Positions 55,102-63,935 of a DNA stretch of 64,000 nt are shown here, piece after piece (within the stretch, counting starts at the first letter, position 1; every line of letters starts with the position of its first letter). The notes below the pieces were generated by a model. That model saw only the letters and a list, made by a program, of their open reading frames with translations, made no database searches and was not told the origin of the DNA. The stretch is from positions 42,648 through 106,647 of the forward strand of contig JAJRRU010000031.1 of the NCBI GenBank assembly GCA_024279135.1. Reading direction: 5' to 3'. The translations under genes were made by a program, and so were the position numbers. The DNA is from Alphaproteobacteria bacterium. GTDB taxonomy: Bacteria; Pseudomonadota; Alphaproteobacteria; Rhodospirillales; Casp-alpha2.

Positions 55102-57663
55102 ATGATGAAGATCAATCGTAGGGACTTTATCAAGAGTTCAGCCGCAACCGGTGGCGTCATCGTTACAGCGGCAATGGCACCCGACACCAGGGCAGCAAGC
55201 ACTGCGGGAGATGGTCCTTCGGCGCTACCTGCTTCACCCGGAAAGGGCGAATGGATGCCGACTGTATGCCAGGGCTGCACATCTTGGTGCGCAGCGGAGG
55301 CCTTTATTCAGGATGGCCGCGTCGTCAATGTTCGGGGTCATTCCCTGTCGAAAAGCAGTGGCGGTTATCTTTGCTCGCGCGGAACCATGGGCATCTCGCA
55401 AATGTACGATCCTGACCGTATCAAGGTGCCGATGAAGCGTACCAACCCACAAAAGGGGCGCGGCATTGATCCTAAATTTGTCCCCATTTCATGGGATGAA
55501 GCATTAGACACCATCGCCGACAAGATGATGGAGTTACGCAAAAACAACGAAACCGAAAAATTCTTGCTTACGCGTGGTCGTTACACCTATTGCCGCGACG
55601 TTATCTATGATGCAATGCCGAAGATCTTCGGATCGCCCAACAATATCTCGCACAGTGCCATCTGTGCCGAAGCGGAAAAATTCGGGTCTTATTACACAGA
55701 GGGGTATTGGGATTACCGGGATTACGATCTCATAAACACCAAGTACGTGATCTGCTTCGGTGCCGACCCGATCGCCTCGAACCGCCAGGTGCCGAACGCC
55801 ATCCGCCAATGGGGCAAGGTGCTCGACCAAGCGACCGTGGTGGCCATCGATCCCCGGCTTTCAGCAACCGCTTCGAAGGCACACGAATGGCTGCCGATCA
55901 AGCCGGGTGAAGATAGTGCCCTTGCCCTTGCTTTTGCCAATGTCATTCTGACCGAGGGTCTGTGGAGTCGTGAGTTTGTCGGCGATTTCAAGGACGGCGT
56001 AAACGCCTTCAAGTCCGGCGAGATGGTGGATGAAGCCTCATTCGAGGAACAACATACCAACGGTGTCGTCAAGTGGTGGAATCTGGAAGTTAAGGACCGC
56101 ACCCCTGAATGGGCCGAAAAGATCTGCCTGATTCCAGCCGAACAGATCCGCCGCGTCGCCATCGGTTTTGGCAAGGCGGCCCCGAATGTCATGGTCTGGA
56201 TGGCCCCGGGCGTGGCTATGCAACCACGTGGTGCCTATGGTGCCTTAGCTGCTCACGCCTTGAACGGACTGGTCGGTGCAGTTGACAACAAGGGTGGCAC
56301 ACTTCAGAAGATGAGTGCCAAATACACCCACATTCCTCTGCGTGGCGACAAGTTCAAACCTTACCTTGACGACATTGCTATAAAGGGCTTGAAAAACAAG
56401 AAGATTGATCAACGCGGCACACTGGAATTCCCAGCCCTGAAGAAAAAATCAGGCGGTGGCGTAGTCACCAATCGTACGGCCGACGGTATCCTTGATGAGA
56501 ACCCCAACGAGATTAAGGTTGCCATCGGTTATTGGCACAACTTCGCCTTTTCAGCCACCGGCGCAACACGCTGGGAAAAGGCGTTAACGAAACTTCCGTT
56601 CTTCGCACACATCGTAACCAACCCTTCGGAAACGAGTCAGTTCGCCGATATCGTCTTGCCGGCATCGTTCCACATGTTTGAACGCTGGGGCCTGGTGGTG
56701 AGCAAGTACAATCGCCATAGCTACATTGGCCTGCAACAACCCTTGGTGAAACCACTATGGGATTCCCGCACAGACGAAACCGAAGTGATCTGGTTATTGG
56801 CCAGGAAGCTGAAGGAAAAAGGTTTTGCCAACCTGTTCGATTATTTCCAAAACGAAATGACGGATCCTGAAACAGGAAAATCTGCCGAGAATGAAGCCGA
56901 ATTTGCTAAAATCACAGTTAAAATCATGACTGAGAAACAGTGGAATCCGGCTAAATATCACAGCGGTGAAAAGTTTAGTAATTGGGAAGAATTCGCTAAA
57001 ACGGGTCTGTGGCAATCTGATCAGTACCCCTTCAAGAAACTGTGGAAGAAGGGCTTCAAAACTAAAACCAAGAAGTTCGAGTTCTATAGCGAAACGTTGA
57101 AGGATGCACTGGGCAAGCACGCCAAGAAGCACGAAGTCAGCATCGACAAGGTTATGGAAGTGACCCAGTATACAGGACGCGGAGAACAAGTCTTTGTGCC
57201 TCACTGGGAGCCTGCTAAATATCACGGCGACGAGAAGGAATATCCTTTTATCTTCATGGATAGCCGCAGCCGGTTAAGTCGCGAGGGCCGCTCGCAGAAC
57301 CTGACGGAATTTTACGAATTCAAGAAGGTAGACCCCGGCGATACTTCCCATACAGACGTTCTCAAGATCAATCCGAAAGATGCCGCGGCGCTGGGCCTGA
57401 AAAACGGTGATCGGGTCAAGCTGACCTCACCTGAAAAGAGCGTAGAAGTTCAAGTCAAGCTCTGGGAAGGTGTCCGCCCCGGCACGGTCAACAAAACATT
57501 CGGTATGGGACACTGGGCTTACGGACGGGTGGCTGCCGAGGACTACAGCAAACACATCGCTCGCGGGTTTAACAACAACGAGTTGATGCCCGCTGACTAT
57601 GATCGTCTCAGCGGCTCAACAGCCCGCCACGCCGTGACCCGCGTCAAAATTGAAAAAGTTTGA
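55102..57663 (+). CDS. ArrA-like molybdopterin oxidoreductase (arsenate-reductase clade)
   Basis: 853 residues with a Tat signal (NRRDFIK, residues 5-11; the second Met is the likelier start). 4Fe-4S ligands C56, C59, C63 and C91. An RGRY motif is at 158-161, the metal Cys is C188 in SHSAICAEAEKFG, then K193 and Y205. As I recall ArrA of Shewanella ANA-3, its arsenate-site residues R165, Y166, K198 and Y210 with Mo ligand C193 have exactly these spacings (27, 5 and 12 residues). Length also matches. The RGRY motif fits ArrA rather than ArxA. Selenate and antimonate reductases of this clade are alternatives. Neighbours supply Fe-S, cytochromes and a chaperone. Confidence 0.82.
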   Translation: MMKINRRDFIKSSAATGGVIVTAAMAPDTRAASTAGDGPSALPASPGKGEWMPTVCQGCTSWCAAEAFIQDGRVVNVRGHSLSKSSGGYLCSRGTMGISQMYDPDRIKVPMKRTNPQKGRGIDPKFVPISWDEALDTIADKMMELRKNNETEKFLLTRGRYTYCRDVIYDAMPKIFGSPNNISHSAICAEAEKFGSYYTEGYWDYRDYDLINTKYVICFGADPIASNRQVPNAIRQWGKVLDQATVVAIDPRLSATASKAHEWLPIKPGEDSALALAFANVILTEGLWSREFVGDFKDGVNAFKSGEMVDEASFEEQHTNGVVKWWNLEVKDRTPEWAEKICLIPAEQIRRVAIGFGKAAPNVMVWMAPGVAMQPRGAYGALAAHALNGLVGAVDNKGGTLQKMSAKYTHIPLRGDKFKPYLDDIAIKGLKNKKIDQRGTLEFPALKKKSGGGVVTNRTADGILDENPNEIKVAIGYWHNFAFSATGATRWEKALTKLPFFAHIVTNPSETSQFADIVLPASFHMFERWGLVVSKYNRHSYIGLQQPLVKPLWDSRTDETEVIWLLARKLKEKGFANLFDYFQNEMTDPETGKSAENEAEFAKITVKIMTEKQWNPAKYHSGEKFSNWEEFAKTGLWQSDQYPFKKLWKKGFKTKTKKFEFYSETLKDALGKHAKKHEVSIDKVMEVTQYTGRGEQVFVPHWEPAKYHGDEKEYPFIFMDSRSRLSREGRSQNLTEFYEFKKVDPGDTSHTDVLKINPKDAAALGLKNGDRVKLTSPEKSVEVQVKLWEGVRPGTVNKTFGMGHWAYGRVAAEDYSKHIARGFNNNELMPADYDRLSGSTARHAVTRVKIEKV

Positions 57664-57693
57664 TTACCGATTTCAGCATAAAAGGAGCTTACT

Positions 57694-58470
57694 ATGTCAA
57701 AAAAATATGGAATGGTGATCGATCTTCACCTATGTGTCGGTTGCGGTAGTTGTGCGTTGGCTTGTAAGGTTGAAAACAATACCCAGGCTCGCGCCGATGG
57801 TCAGAGCTTCAACTGGGCCGACTTCACCATGGAAACGAATGGGGAGTTCCCCAACACCACCTACACCCAAATGCCGGTGCTGTGTAATCATTGCTCTGAA
57901 CCTCCCTGCGTTGACGAATGTCCTGTCGAACCAAAGGCCATGTTCATAACGGAAGACGGTATCGTCCTCTTCAATCAGGAACGATGCATCGGCTGTGGCG
58001 CATGCCTGGACTCCTGCCCCTACAGCACACAGAAACTGGACGAAAGAAGCTACAGCGGTGAAACATACAGCACCATCAGCTTCAACCAGTTTGATAAGCC
58101 GGTTCATCCCAAATGGCTCGACGAAACTTCGGCCATTCCTGGATGTACGGCCTCCGGGGCTGAAGTGGCCAAAGTTGCAGGATCGATGCCACCAGCGGCG
58201 AACAAGTTCAACTCGGGAGATTACCCGGTGGTGCGTAACGCGGGGATTATTGAGAAGTGCACTTTCTGCTACCACAGAACGATCAATGGCCAACTCCCTG
58301 CTTGTGTCGAGGTTTGCCCTTCCAAGGCGCGGATCTTCGGGGATCAAAACGATCCCAACAGCGATGTATCCAAGGCACTTGCCGCCCATACCCCAAGAGT
58401 GCTGAAAGAAGAAAAAGGGACTAAACCCAATGTCTTCTACATCCGTAGCTACAACAATTCTGCCGCTTAA
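57694..58470 (+). CDS. 4Fe-4S electron-transfer subunit, ArrB-like
   Basis: 258 residues with four ferredoxin clusters: CVGCGSCALAC, CNHCSEPPCVDECP, CIGCGACLDSCP and CTFCYHR with CVEVCP. No Tat signal, so it probably travels with the Mo subunit. It sits 30 bases after it with an AGGAG site and is followed by a strong terminator. Confidence 0.9.
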   Translation: MSKKYGMVIDLHLCVGCGSCALACKVENNTQARADGQSFNWADFTMETNGEFPNTTYTQMPVLCNHCSEPPCVDECPVEPKAMFITEDGIVLFNQERCIGCGACLDSCPYSTQKLDERSYSGETYSTISFNQFDKPVHPKWLDETSAIPGCTASGAEVAKVAGSMPPAANKFNSGDYPVVRNAGIIEKCTFCYHRTINGQLPACVEVCPSKARIFGDQNDPNSDVSKALAAHTPRVLKEEKGTKPNVFYIRSYNNSAA

Positions 58471-58492
58471 GGATTGTTTACACTATGATCAG

Positions 58493-58522
58493 GGGTGGGG
58501 CCAAAACCCCACCCGTTTTTTT
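58493..58522 (+). terminator. Rho-independent terminator
   Basis: GGGTGGGG (58493-58500) pairs with CCCCACCC (58507-58514), loop CCAAAA, followed by seven T bases. It closes the structural genes and lies just before the chaperone gene, which would be reached only by read-through or its own promoter. Confidence 0.82.
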
Positions 58523-58533
58523 AAGGGCCTTCA

Positions 58534-59157
58534 ATGAGTGATCTTGGAACCGAAGTGCAACACCTTTATCTTGCTAAAGCAAATGTCTACCGACTTCTCA
58601 GCGTGTGCTATTACGAACCCGAACAGGCATTTCTCGAAGAAGATATTTTTTCTCAACTGGAGACGGCGTTAACAATACTCTCAGGGCAAAGTACAGGTGT
58701 CGCTACGGCGTTGGGCAACTGTTTCCGCGATACCGATAGAGATGCCCTGCTGCTCGATTACACCCGTCTGTTCCTCGGCCCCTTCGGCGCCCTGGCCAGG
58801 CCCTATGGGTCTGTCTATCTTGAAGGAGAAAATATCGTTATGGGCGATACGACCATAGGCGCGATGGCGCTTTATGGGGAAGGTGGGTTCCAGGTTGATG
58901 ATGCATTCCGTGAAGTACCCGATCATATGACCGTAGAACTGGAGTTTCTCTATTTGCTGAACTTTTGCATCAGCGAAAGCACGGAGAAAAGCAAACTGGA
59001 GCATCTTGGCACTCTAAAAAGAACATTCCTGGCCGAACACCTGGGCCAGTGGGTTGTTCCTTTCTCCAAGGCCGTGCGGGCAGGTGCAGGCACAGATTTC
59101 TACAAACATCTGGCGGACTTGACTCAGCGGACAGTCCTTGACGATATGCAGGAGTAA
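58534..59157 (+). CDS. TorD-family chaperone
   Basis: 207 residues, helical, with YRLLSVCYYEP near the start, the LDYTRLFLGPFGALARPYGS motif (about 72-91) and HMTVELEFLYLL. Likely dedicated to the ArrA-like enzyme, as ArrD is to ArrA. It is separated from the Fe-S gene by the terminator. Confidence 0.88.
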   Translation: MSDLGTEVQHLYLAKANVYRLLSVCYYEPEQAFLEEDIFSQLETALTILSGQSTGVATALGNCFRDTDRDALLLDYTRLFLGPFGALARPYGSVYLEGENIVMGDTTIGAMALYGEGGFQVDDAFREVPDHMTVELEFLYLLNFCISESTEKSKLEHLGTLKRTFLAEHLGQWVVPFSKAVRAGAGTDFYKHLADLTQRTVLDDMQE

Positions 59158-59174
59158 CGGAAGGGTACAAAAAG

Positions 59175-60113
59175 ATGATAGGGCTTTTGAGTGGTAATAC
59201 GTTGAAAGCACTAGCTGTGGAATCATCGATTACCGTTGACCGTTCCCGATGCGTGCGCCACCGTTGCACCAGTAATGCCTGCACCAAATGTATGGATGTT
59301 TGTCCCGCGGATGCTATATCCTGGACAGGTAAGAGCCTCCAAATCGACGACAATGCCTGTACCCATTGTCTAAGTTGCCTTGCCGTTTGCCCAACGGCAG
59401 CACTTGCCTCCCCTGAATTTACTCTACTGAAGCTGCTCTCTGATTTAGCGGAACACCCCAAACCTGTTATAGGTTGTCAGGGAAAACCTGATAGGCAGGC
59501 CCACGCCAGAATACCCTGCCTTGGTTATCTGGCCCACCCTGAAGTCATGACGCTATGTGCACTGACTTTCCCCACCGGGTTGCAAATTAATTTGACGGCC
59601 TGCGCAGACTGCTCGAACAGTCAAATTGTAAATTCTGTTATTGCAACGCAGAAGCGTCTGGACGACTTGATCCCAGACCATGAGATCAAGTTGGTGCTGG
59701 AGGAAAAGAAGCTCGAGTATTTGGCTCCCAGTATATCACGCCGTGATATGTTCTCCCTATTAAGACAACGAACCACCCACGCAGCAGCGTCCATGGTAAA
59801 CCGTCTCCAGGGCCCGGTTAAACAGAATTCTTACGGCAATAAGCAGGTGCCCGAGTTCCGTATTTTACTGATACGTGCACTGAGTACATCAACCAAGGCT
59901 CTGCGCTTGAAGGTCAGGGACCTGCTTTTCGGAAAAATCACATTTACACCCACCTGCAACCACTCAGAACGTTGTGTCGGGGTCTGCCCGACGGGTGCGA
60001 TCAAACCTGCCGCCGAAAACAGTAAATCGCCCGCTTTCGACCATAACTTATGCGTTTCCTGCAATTCCTGCCAAGCATTTTGCCGTAATCAAGGTGTCCA
60101 AATGGCTAATTAA
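59175..60113 (+). CDS. Polyferredoxin-type 4Fe-4S protein
   Basis: 312 residues. Motifs CTKCMDVCPADAI and CTHCLSCLAVCPTAAL (about 36-75), another at CVGVCPTGAI with CNHSERC, and a last CVSCNSCQAFC with Arg where Pro usually follows. Between them a helical region with few cysteines. It resembles ferredoxin-like assembly proteins such as the one at 24249. The end (NQGVQMAN) lies just before an IS3-type fragment, so the C-terminus could be cut. Confidence 0.78.
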   Translation: MIGLLSGNTLKALAVESSITVDRSRCVRHRCTSNACTKCMDVCPADAISWTGKSLQIDDNACTHCLSCLAVCPTAALASPEFTLLKLLSDLAEHPKPVIGCQGKPDRQAHARIPCLGYLAHPEVMTLCALTFPTGLQINLTACADCSNSQIVNSVIATQKRLDDLIPDHEIKLVLEEKKLEYLAPSISRRDMFSLLRQRTTHAAASMVNRLQGPVKQNSYGNKQVPEFRILLIRALSTSTKALRLKVRDLLFGKITFTPTCNHSERCVGVCPTGAIKPAAENSKSPAFDHNLCVSCNSCQAFCRNQGVQMAN

Positions 60114-60117
60114 TGTG

Positions 60118-60191
60118 GGTTGGTTCAATCCGCTGGTCAATGCGATACGGGCTGCTTCTTGTTTAAATTCTGTCGTGTGTCGATGTGCCAT
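60118..60191 (-). pseudogene. IS3-family orfA fragment
   Basis: An ATG at 60191 with AAGGAG upstream reads HTTEFKQEAARIALTSGLNQ, the beginning of an IS3-type OrfA, and then breaks off. Only about 25 codons remain. Confidence 0.65.
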
Positions 60192-60258
60192 AATTGTTCT
60201 CCTTGATGATTAGTATTCCATTCAAAGACATTTCGTTCGATTTTACTCGGCCAGACCG

Positions 60259-60548
60259 CGCCACGGCAACGATAAGTACCGAAGAAGGCATCTTCCGGTC
60301 GCTATCGGTCACGACGGGCTTTATCGACTGACACCCACCGATCACTTCGGTGGGATGCCCCACGACAACTTGATCGCAGTCCGGGGGCAGTGGAACGACG
60401 ACCAGTCACTTGCGTTAAACTGTATGAACGTGGGCGATCCCAATCACGCGACCTGATCGTAAGCCTTTCAGAGGATCAAATTTCTATCTCAGCGGATTTT
60501 GAACCTGGTGGGTCGAAACTTATGTTGAAAGGACAAAGAGCTTTGTGA
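60259..60548 (+). pseudogene. C-terminal remnant of a possible serine hydrolase
   Basis: Reading the plus strand gives DGLYRLTPTDHFGGMPHDNL and GQWNDDQSLALNC, then after a frameshift at about 60445 DLIVSLSEDQISISADFEPG and LMLKGQRAL with a stop at 60548. This resembles the C-terminal beta domain of beta-lactamase-related serine hydrolases. No start or catalytic part is left. The remaining 60549-60861 shows nothing I can recognise. Confidence 0.4.
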
Positions 60549-60861
60549 TGGGACGGGGTAAAACAATTCAACTCGCCGCCACAAATCTTTCATAAGCTCG
60601 GCTGGCAGAAAAGATAGATGTTTCAAATAGCTCCAAACCGATCTCGGAGACAAATATAGTTGGGTCTTGTCCCATCAGGCCACCGGCAAGACGCCTATGA
60701 TAAACCCAGCGTCATAAATTGGATCGTCGGGGGCAAGTTCGAGGCGACTTAGCGGGCATGACTTTGGGTCCACGAAAGGGCTGTTCTTGACTCAATTCGA
60801 AAGTCTACGAGCACGTTAACTGTGTCGCATTCTTTTGAACCATACCCTGAGCTTTCCTAGC

Positions 60862-62232
60862 CTACGGTAGCGTTTGTGCATAAGCTAGAATGTCAACTAT
60901 TAAGGCCATGTCTAAAGCCTGAAGCGCTGGCATTGACTCGTCCGGGTGGCCATTTCGGATTTTGTGAAGTGCCTCCCAAGGGTTGTTACGCACGGCGTCA
61001 CCTACGTCAATTCCAGTGAGTAGCGCTTTTCCATCTATGCCGTGGCAGTGAGCGCAGAGAGTATTGAAAAGGTTTTGAAGACGCTTGGGGTTCCCTTTGG
61101 CAGCACCCGATTCCCGATCTATATAGATATCGGTGTCAATCTGACCCTGTGTGACAAAATTGGCCAGATCGTTCAAGTCCTCCTTATTAAAGACAGACTT
61201 TTTCCACTGGACACCGAAATACTGGTGATTTTCGTCCATCAGTATTTTGATAACGGTTTGTGGATTGCCACCGGAGAATGCTCGGATGCCTTTAATTCCA
61301 GTACGGTGGAGGCCAGATTTATAGATACCATCGTTACCCTTATAATCCCATCCATGGCATTCCTTGCACCGCCAACTCGTTATATGGGACCTCGAATGAT
61401 TATCCTTATTTGGGTAAGCTGGGTGTCGATAGTTCGGTGGGCTTACTCCAGTTTCCTTCGGCCAATGATCATAAAGCCTGCCACCTCTAGTTATAGATCC
61501 CAAAATGTTTTTTGTGGGCAAAGTTTGGGTATAGGCGAGCAAATCGCTTACCTGTTTAGTCTTGAGGAAACGCATCGGCGGCATCCTTTGCCCTGGATGT
61601 CCATTGAGGATCTTGTGCAACGCCTCCCTGGCATTGTTGCGCACATAAGTGCCGAGGGGGTCTATGTTTTTAATTTGGCGACCATCGGTACCGTGACAAT
61701 TAGCACAAATGGTTTCATACAGCCCTACCTCGCGTGTTGCGTTACCACGAGCGAGGTTCGAACCGCGCTCTATGTAAGGGGGAAAATCAATCAGTCCATC
61801 GTTGATAAAAGCCGCAAGATCAGAGATATCCCGGTCAGTGAAGATTTCAACGAAAAGGTGATTATCATCTTGCAGGATAAACGCAAGAGAGGCGGGGGTT
61901 CCGCCCGAGTCGCCGCTTATGGACCCCGTCTTTTGGTTTGTCATGCCATTGTAGTCCCAGCCGTGACAGGTAACACAACGCCAACTTTCTTCAGGGTTTG
62001 CGTTGGTTAAACGAGTATTGATGTATTTCGGATGGAAACTTGTTGGGGGGTAATCTTTCATCTCCAGGAACCAATTATCAAATAACCGGCCACCCCGCGC
62101 AATTGATGCATCATCAGCAGCAAAGCCTGTTCCGTAATCTATAAATAAAGTGAAAAATAGGGCCGCTATAATCCTTAAAATACCGGTTTTGAAAGCATGG
62201 TGCTGAGCGTTTATTTGAAGAGGGTAAAACAT
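60862..62232 (-). CDS. Tetrahaem cytochrome c with internal duplication
   Basis: 456 residues from the Met at 62232 (GGAGGT upstream). A signal peptide ends near GFAADD. Four haem motifs: CVTCH and CANCH in the first half, CKECH and CAHCH in the second. Each half reads GGRLFDNW-type (GGRLYDHW), a SWRC-x-x-CHGWDY motif, a CHGTDGR/CHGIDGK motif and ends LAYTQTLP or LAYAQTLP. So the protein is a two-fold repeat of about 215 residues. Periplasmic electron carrier or oxidase; it may serve the ArrA-like enzyme, but it is on the opposite strand. Confidence 0.82.
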   Translation of the reverse strand: MFYPLQINAQHHAFKTGILRIIAALFFTLFIDYGTGFAADDASIARGGRLFDNWFLEMKDYPPTSFHPKYINTRLTNANPEESWRCVTCHGWDYNGMTNQKTGSISGDSGGTPASLAFILQDDNHLFVEIFTDRDISDLAAFINDGLIDFPPYIERGSNLARGNATREVGLYETICANCHGTDGRQIKNIDPLGTYVRNNAREALHKILNGHPGQRMPPMRFLKTKQVSDLLAYTQTLPTKNILGSITRGGRLYDHWPKETGVSPPNYRHPAYPNKDNHSRSHITSWRCKECHGWDYKGNDGIYKSGLHRTGIKGIRAFSGGNPQTVIKILMDENHQYFGVQWKKSVFNKEDLNDLANFVTQGQIDTDIYIDRESGAAKGNPKRLQNLFNTLCAHCHGIDGKALLTGIDVGDAVRNNPWEALHKIRNGHPDESMPALQALDMALIVDILAYAQTLP

Positions 62233-62419
62233 CGTTAATTGACCTCCATATTTCAAGACCCCTCAGCAGGCCACAGATACAAGACCACTTAGGGACATAT
62301 TTATAACCACCGTATATTATACACTAAATATTATGTGAATTAAACCCTTCCTAGATTTAATTGCCTGTCTTAAGGAGGTATTTTTAGCTGAAATTTGAAA
62401 TTTCTTAAATGAAAAAAAG

Positions 62420-63283
62420 TGTAGTTATGTACGTACTCGCGGGACATTCTCTGTAGACTCCAAATTTGGACCAGAGAATGTATTCAATGCCCCTTCAGAA
62501 TCGAGATATTAAACACAAACTTCGCATTCTTCTTCATGCAGACAAAATTGGTTCGGTTAGTAAAACCTACCGATATTTTGGTATTGGTCGATCAAGTTTC
62601 TACCGTTGGCGAGCGGCTTATCGTGACCGGGGTGAAGCTGGCCTGATAAATGCACCACCAATACCAAAGTGGCATGCAAATAGAACAGCACCTGAGATTG
62701 AAGAAAAGGTTTTGCACCTTCGTCGTAAATACCATCTCGGTCCGATCAGGATCGTTTGGTATCTGGAACGTTACCATGACATCAAAGTTTCTGACATTTA
62801 AAGATAAATCTGGTGCGAAAATTCGGCGATTCCAGTATACAGCAATTGATGATGCAACCAGGGTTAGAGCGTTAAAGATCTATGAGAAGCATACACAGGC
62901 TAGTGCCATAAACTTTGTCGATCATATCATTGAGACATTTCCGTTTCGTATCAAAGAAATCAGGACCGATAACGGACACGAATTTCAAGCCAAGTTTCAT
63001 TGGCATGTAGAAGACTTTGGCATCCGCCACGTTTATATCAAACGCGGTACGCCGCAACTCAATGGAAAAGTTGAACGTTCACATCGATCCGATCAACAAG
63101 AATTCTATCAATTATTAAGCTATAAAGGTGACGTCGATCTGGAGGCTAAACTTGTTGAGTGGGAACGCTTCTATAACTTCGCCAGGCCTCATGGTGCACA
63201 CGATGGAAAAACCCCTTACGAAGCACTCAGAGAAAAGCTACAATCAAGTCTCAGAAATGTCCCGTAACTACGCCTATATTACA
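62420..63283 (+). mobile_element. IS481-family element, copy 2
   Basis: 864 bases bounded by inverted repeats starting TGT, each containing GGGACAT about 20 bases inside. It holds a broken transposase. No target duplication seen. It is the inverted partner of 52019-52533 and with it brackets the respiratory module. Confidence 0.8.
62466..63266 (+). pseudogene. IS481 transposase with internal deletion
   Basis: The N-terminal part (LLHADKIGSVSKTYRYFGIG, a helix-turn-helix, and LHLRRKYHLGPIRIVWYLER) ends near residue 110. A deletion of roughly 150 bases joins it out of frame to the integrase core, where KFLTFKDKSGAK, AIDDATRVRALKIY and RTDNGHEF, PQLNGKVERSHRSDQQEF follow to GKTPYEALREKL. The catalytic Asp, Asp and Glu region is mostly retained, but not in one frame. 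Confidence 0.82.
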
Positions 63284-63714
63284 TTTAAGCCGGTCGCATT
63301 GCATACGTACTCTCTCTCGCTCATTCCTTCGGGCTAACGCTAAGCCGCTAATAATACTGCACTGCGTTTGTGTTATTAGTATACCTTAGCTACCTTAGCC
63401 ATCAGTCACTCCCTCAGTCGGTACTGCTCATGCTCCCTGATACAGGGTAGGTTACAGACCCCTACAGGATTGCCCGTGGCATTGGTAGTTGAATGCATCC
63501 GTTCATGCAGTGGTAAAATGTGGGGCTGGATGTGGGGCTATCAATTGCCAAAAAGAAAACCATCTGATAAATCAAGGGGTTCTCAGAAATTAATGGCGGA
63601 GGGAGCGTCCGCTTGCAACGACTGTGTACAACGATTAAGAGCGAATAAAACTGCTATACCCACAAATACACCCCCAATCAAAACAATACTCAACAGACTG
63701 TATCATGCCAATGC
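63284..63714. other. Region without recognisable gene
   Basis: About 430 bases after the IS481 copy. A palindromic stretch around the Pro/Leu-type CTAACG and repeated TGTGGGGCT (two copies at about 63520-63540) are seen. No coding pattern or known site. Confidence 0.5.
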
Positions 63715-63758
63715 GGAGAGATGCCGGAGTGGTCGAACGGGGGGGTCTCGAAAACTGC
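63715..63758 (+). tRNA. 5' fragment of tRNA-Ser (CGA-like), truncated
   Basis: GGAGAGATGCCGGAGTGGTC and onward match the acceptor, D-arm and anticodon arm of a tRNA-Ser with loop CTCGAAA (anticodon CGA). The variable arm and T-arm are missing, and the anticodon stem pairs imperfectly. So this is a pseudo-tRNA, possibly left by integration or recombination at a tRNA-Ser gene. Confidence 0.6.
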
Positions 63759-63865
63759 CCTACTCCATATCGACTAATCCCCTTTAGTCTCTTAAAGGGC
63801 TGTTCTATTGGGCGTTACCACTCCGCCCATCCCGCTTAGTTTTATCGTATCCTGCGCCATACCTG

Positions 63866-63935
63866 CGCATTCCGATCCATTCCGGCCAGTGATTCCGATT
63901 TAATCCGGCCACCTGTTCCAGTGAAAACGGCCACT
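63866..63935 (+). repeat. IS21-type end repeats
   Basis: Three degenerate copies of a roughly 24-base unit with ATTCCGAT and CCGGCCA (63866-63890, 63891-63915) and a shorter one with CGGCCACT. Such arrays of ATTCCGATxxAATCCGGCCA units mark the ends of IS21-family elements, where IstA binds. The transposase genes are not in the window. Confidence 0.55.

Noticed and set aside
55102..57663. Thiosulfate or tetrathionate reductase as first choice for the Mo subunit
   Set aside because: The RGRY motif and the spacing of C188, K193 and Y205 fit arsenate-clade enzymes better; tetrathionate reductase alpha chains are also longer. Remains an alternative.
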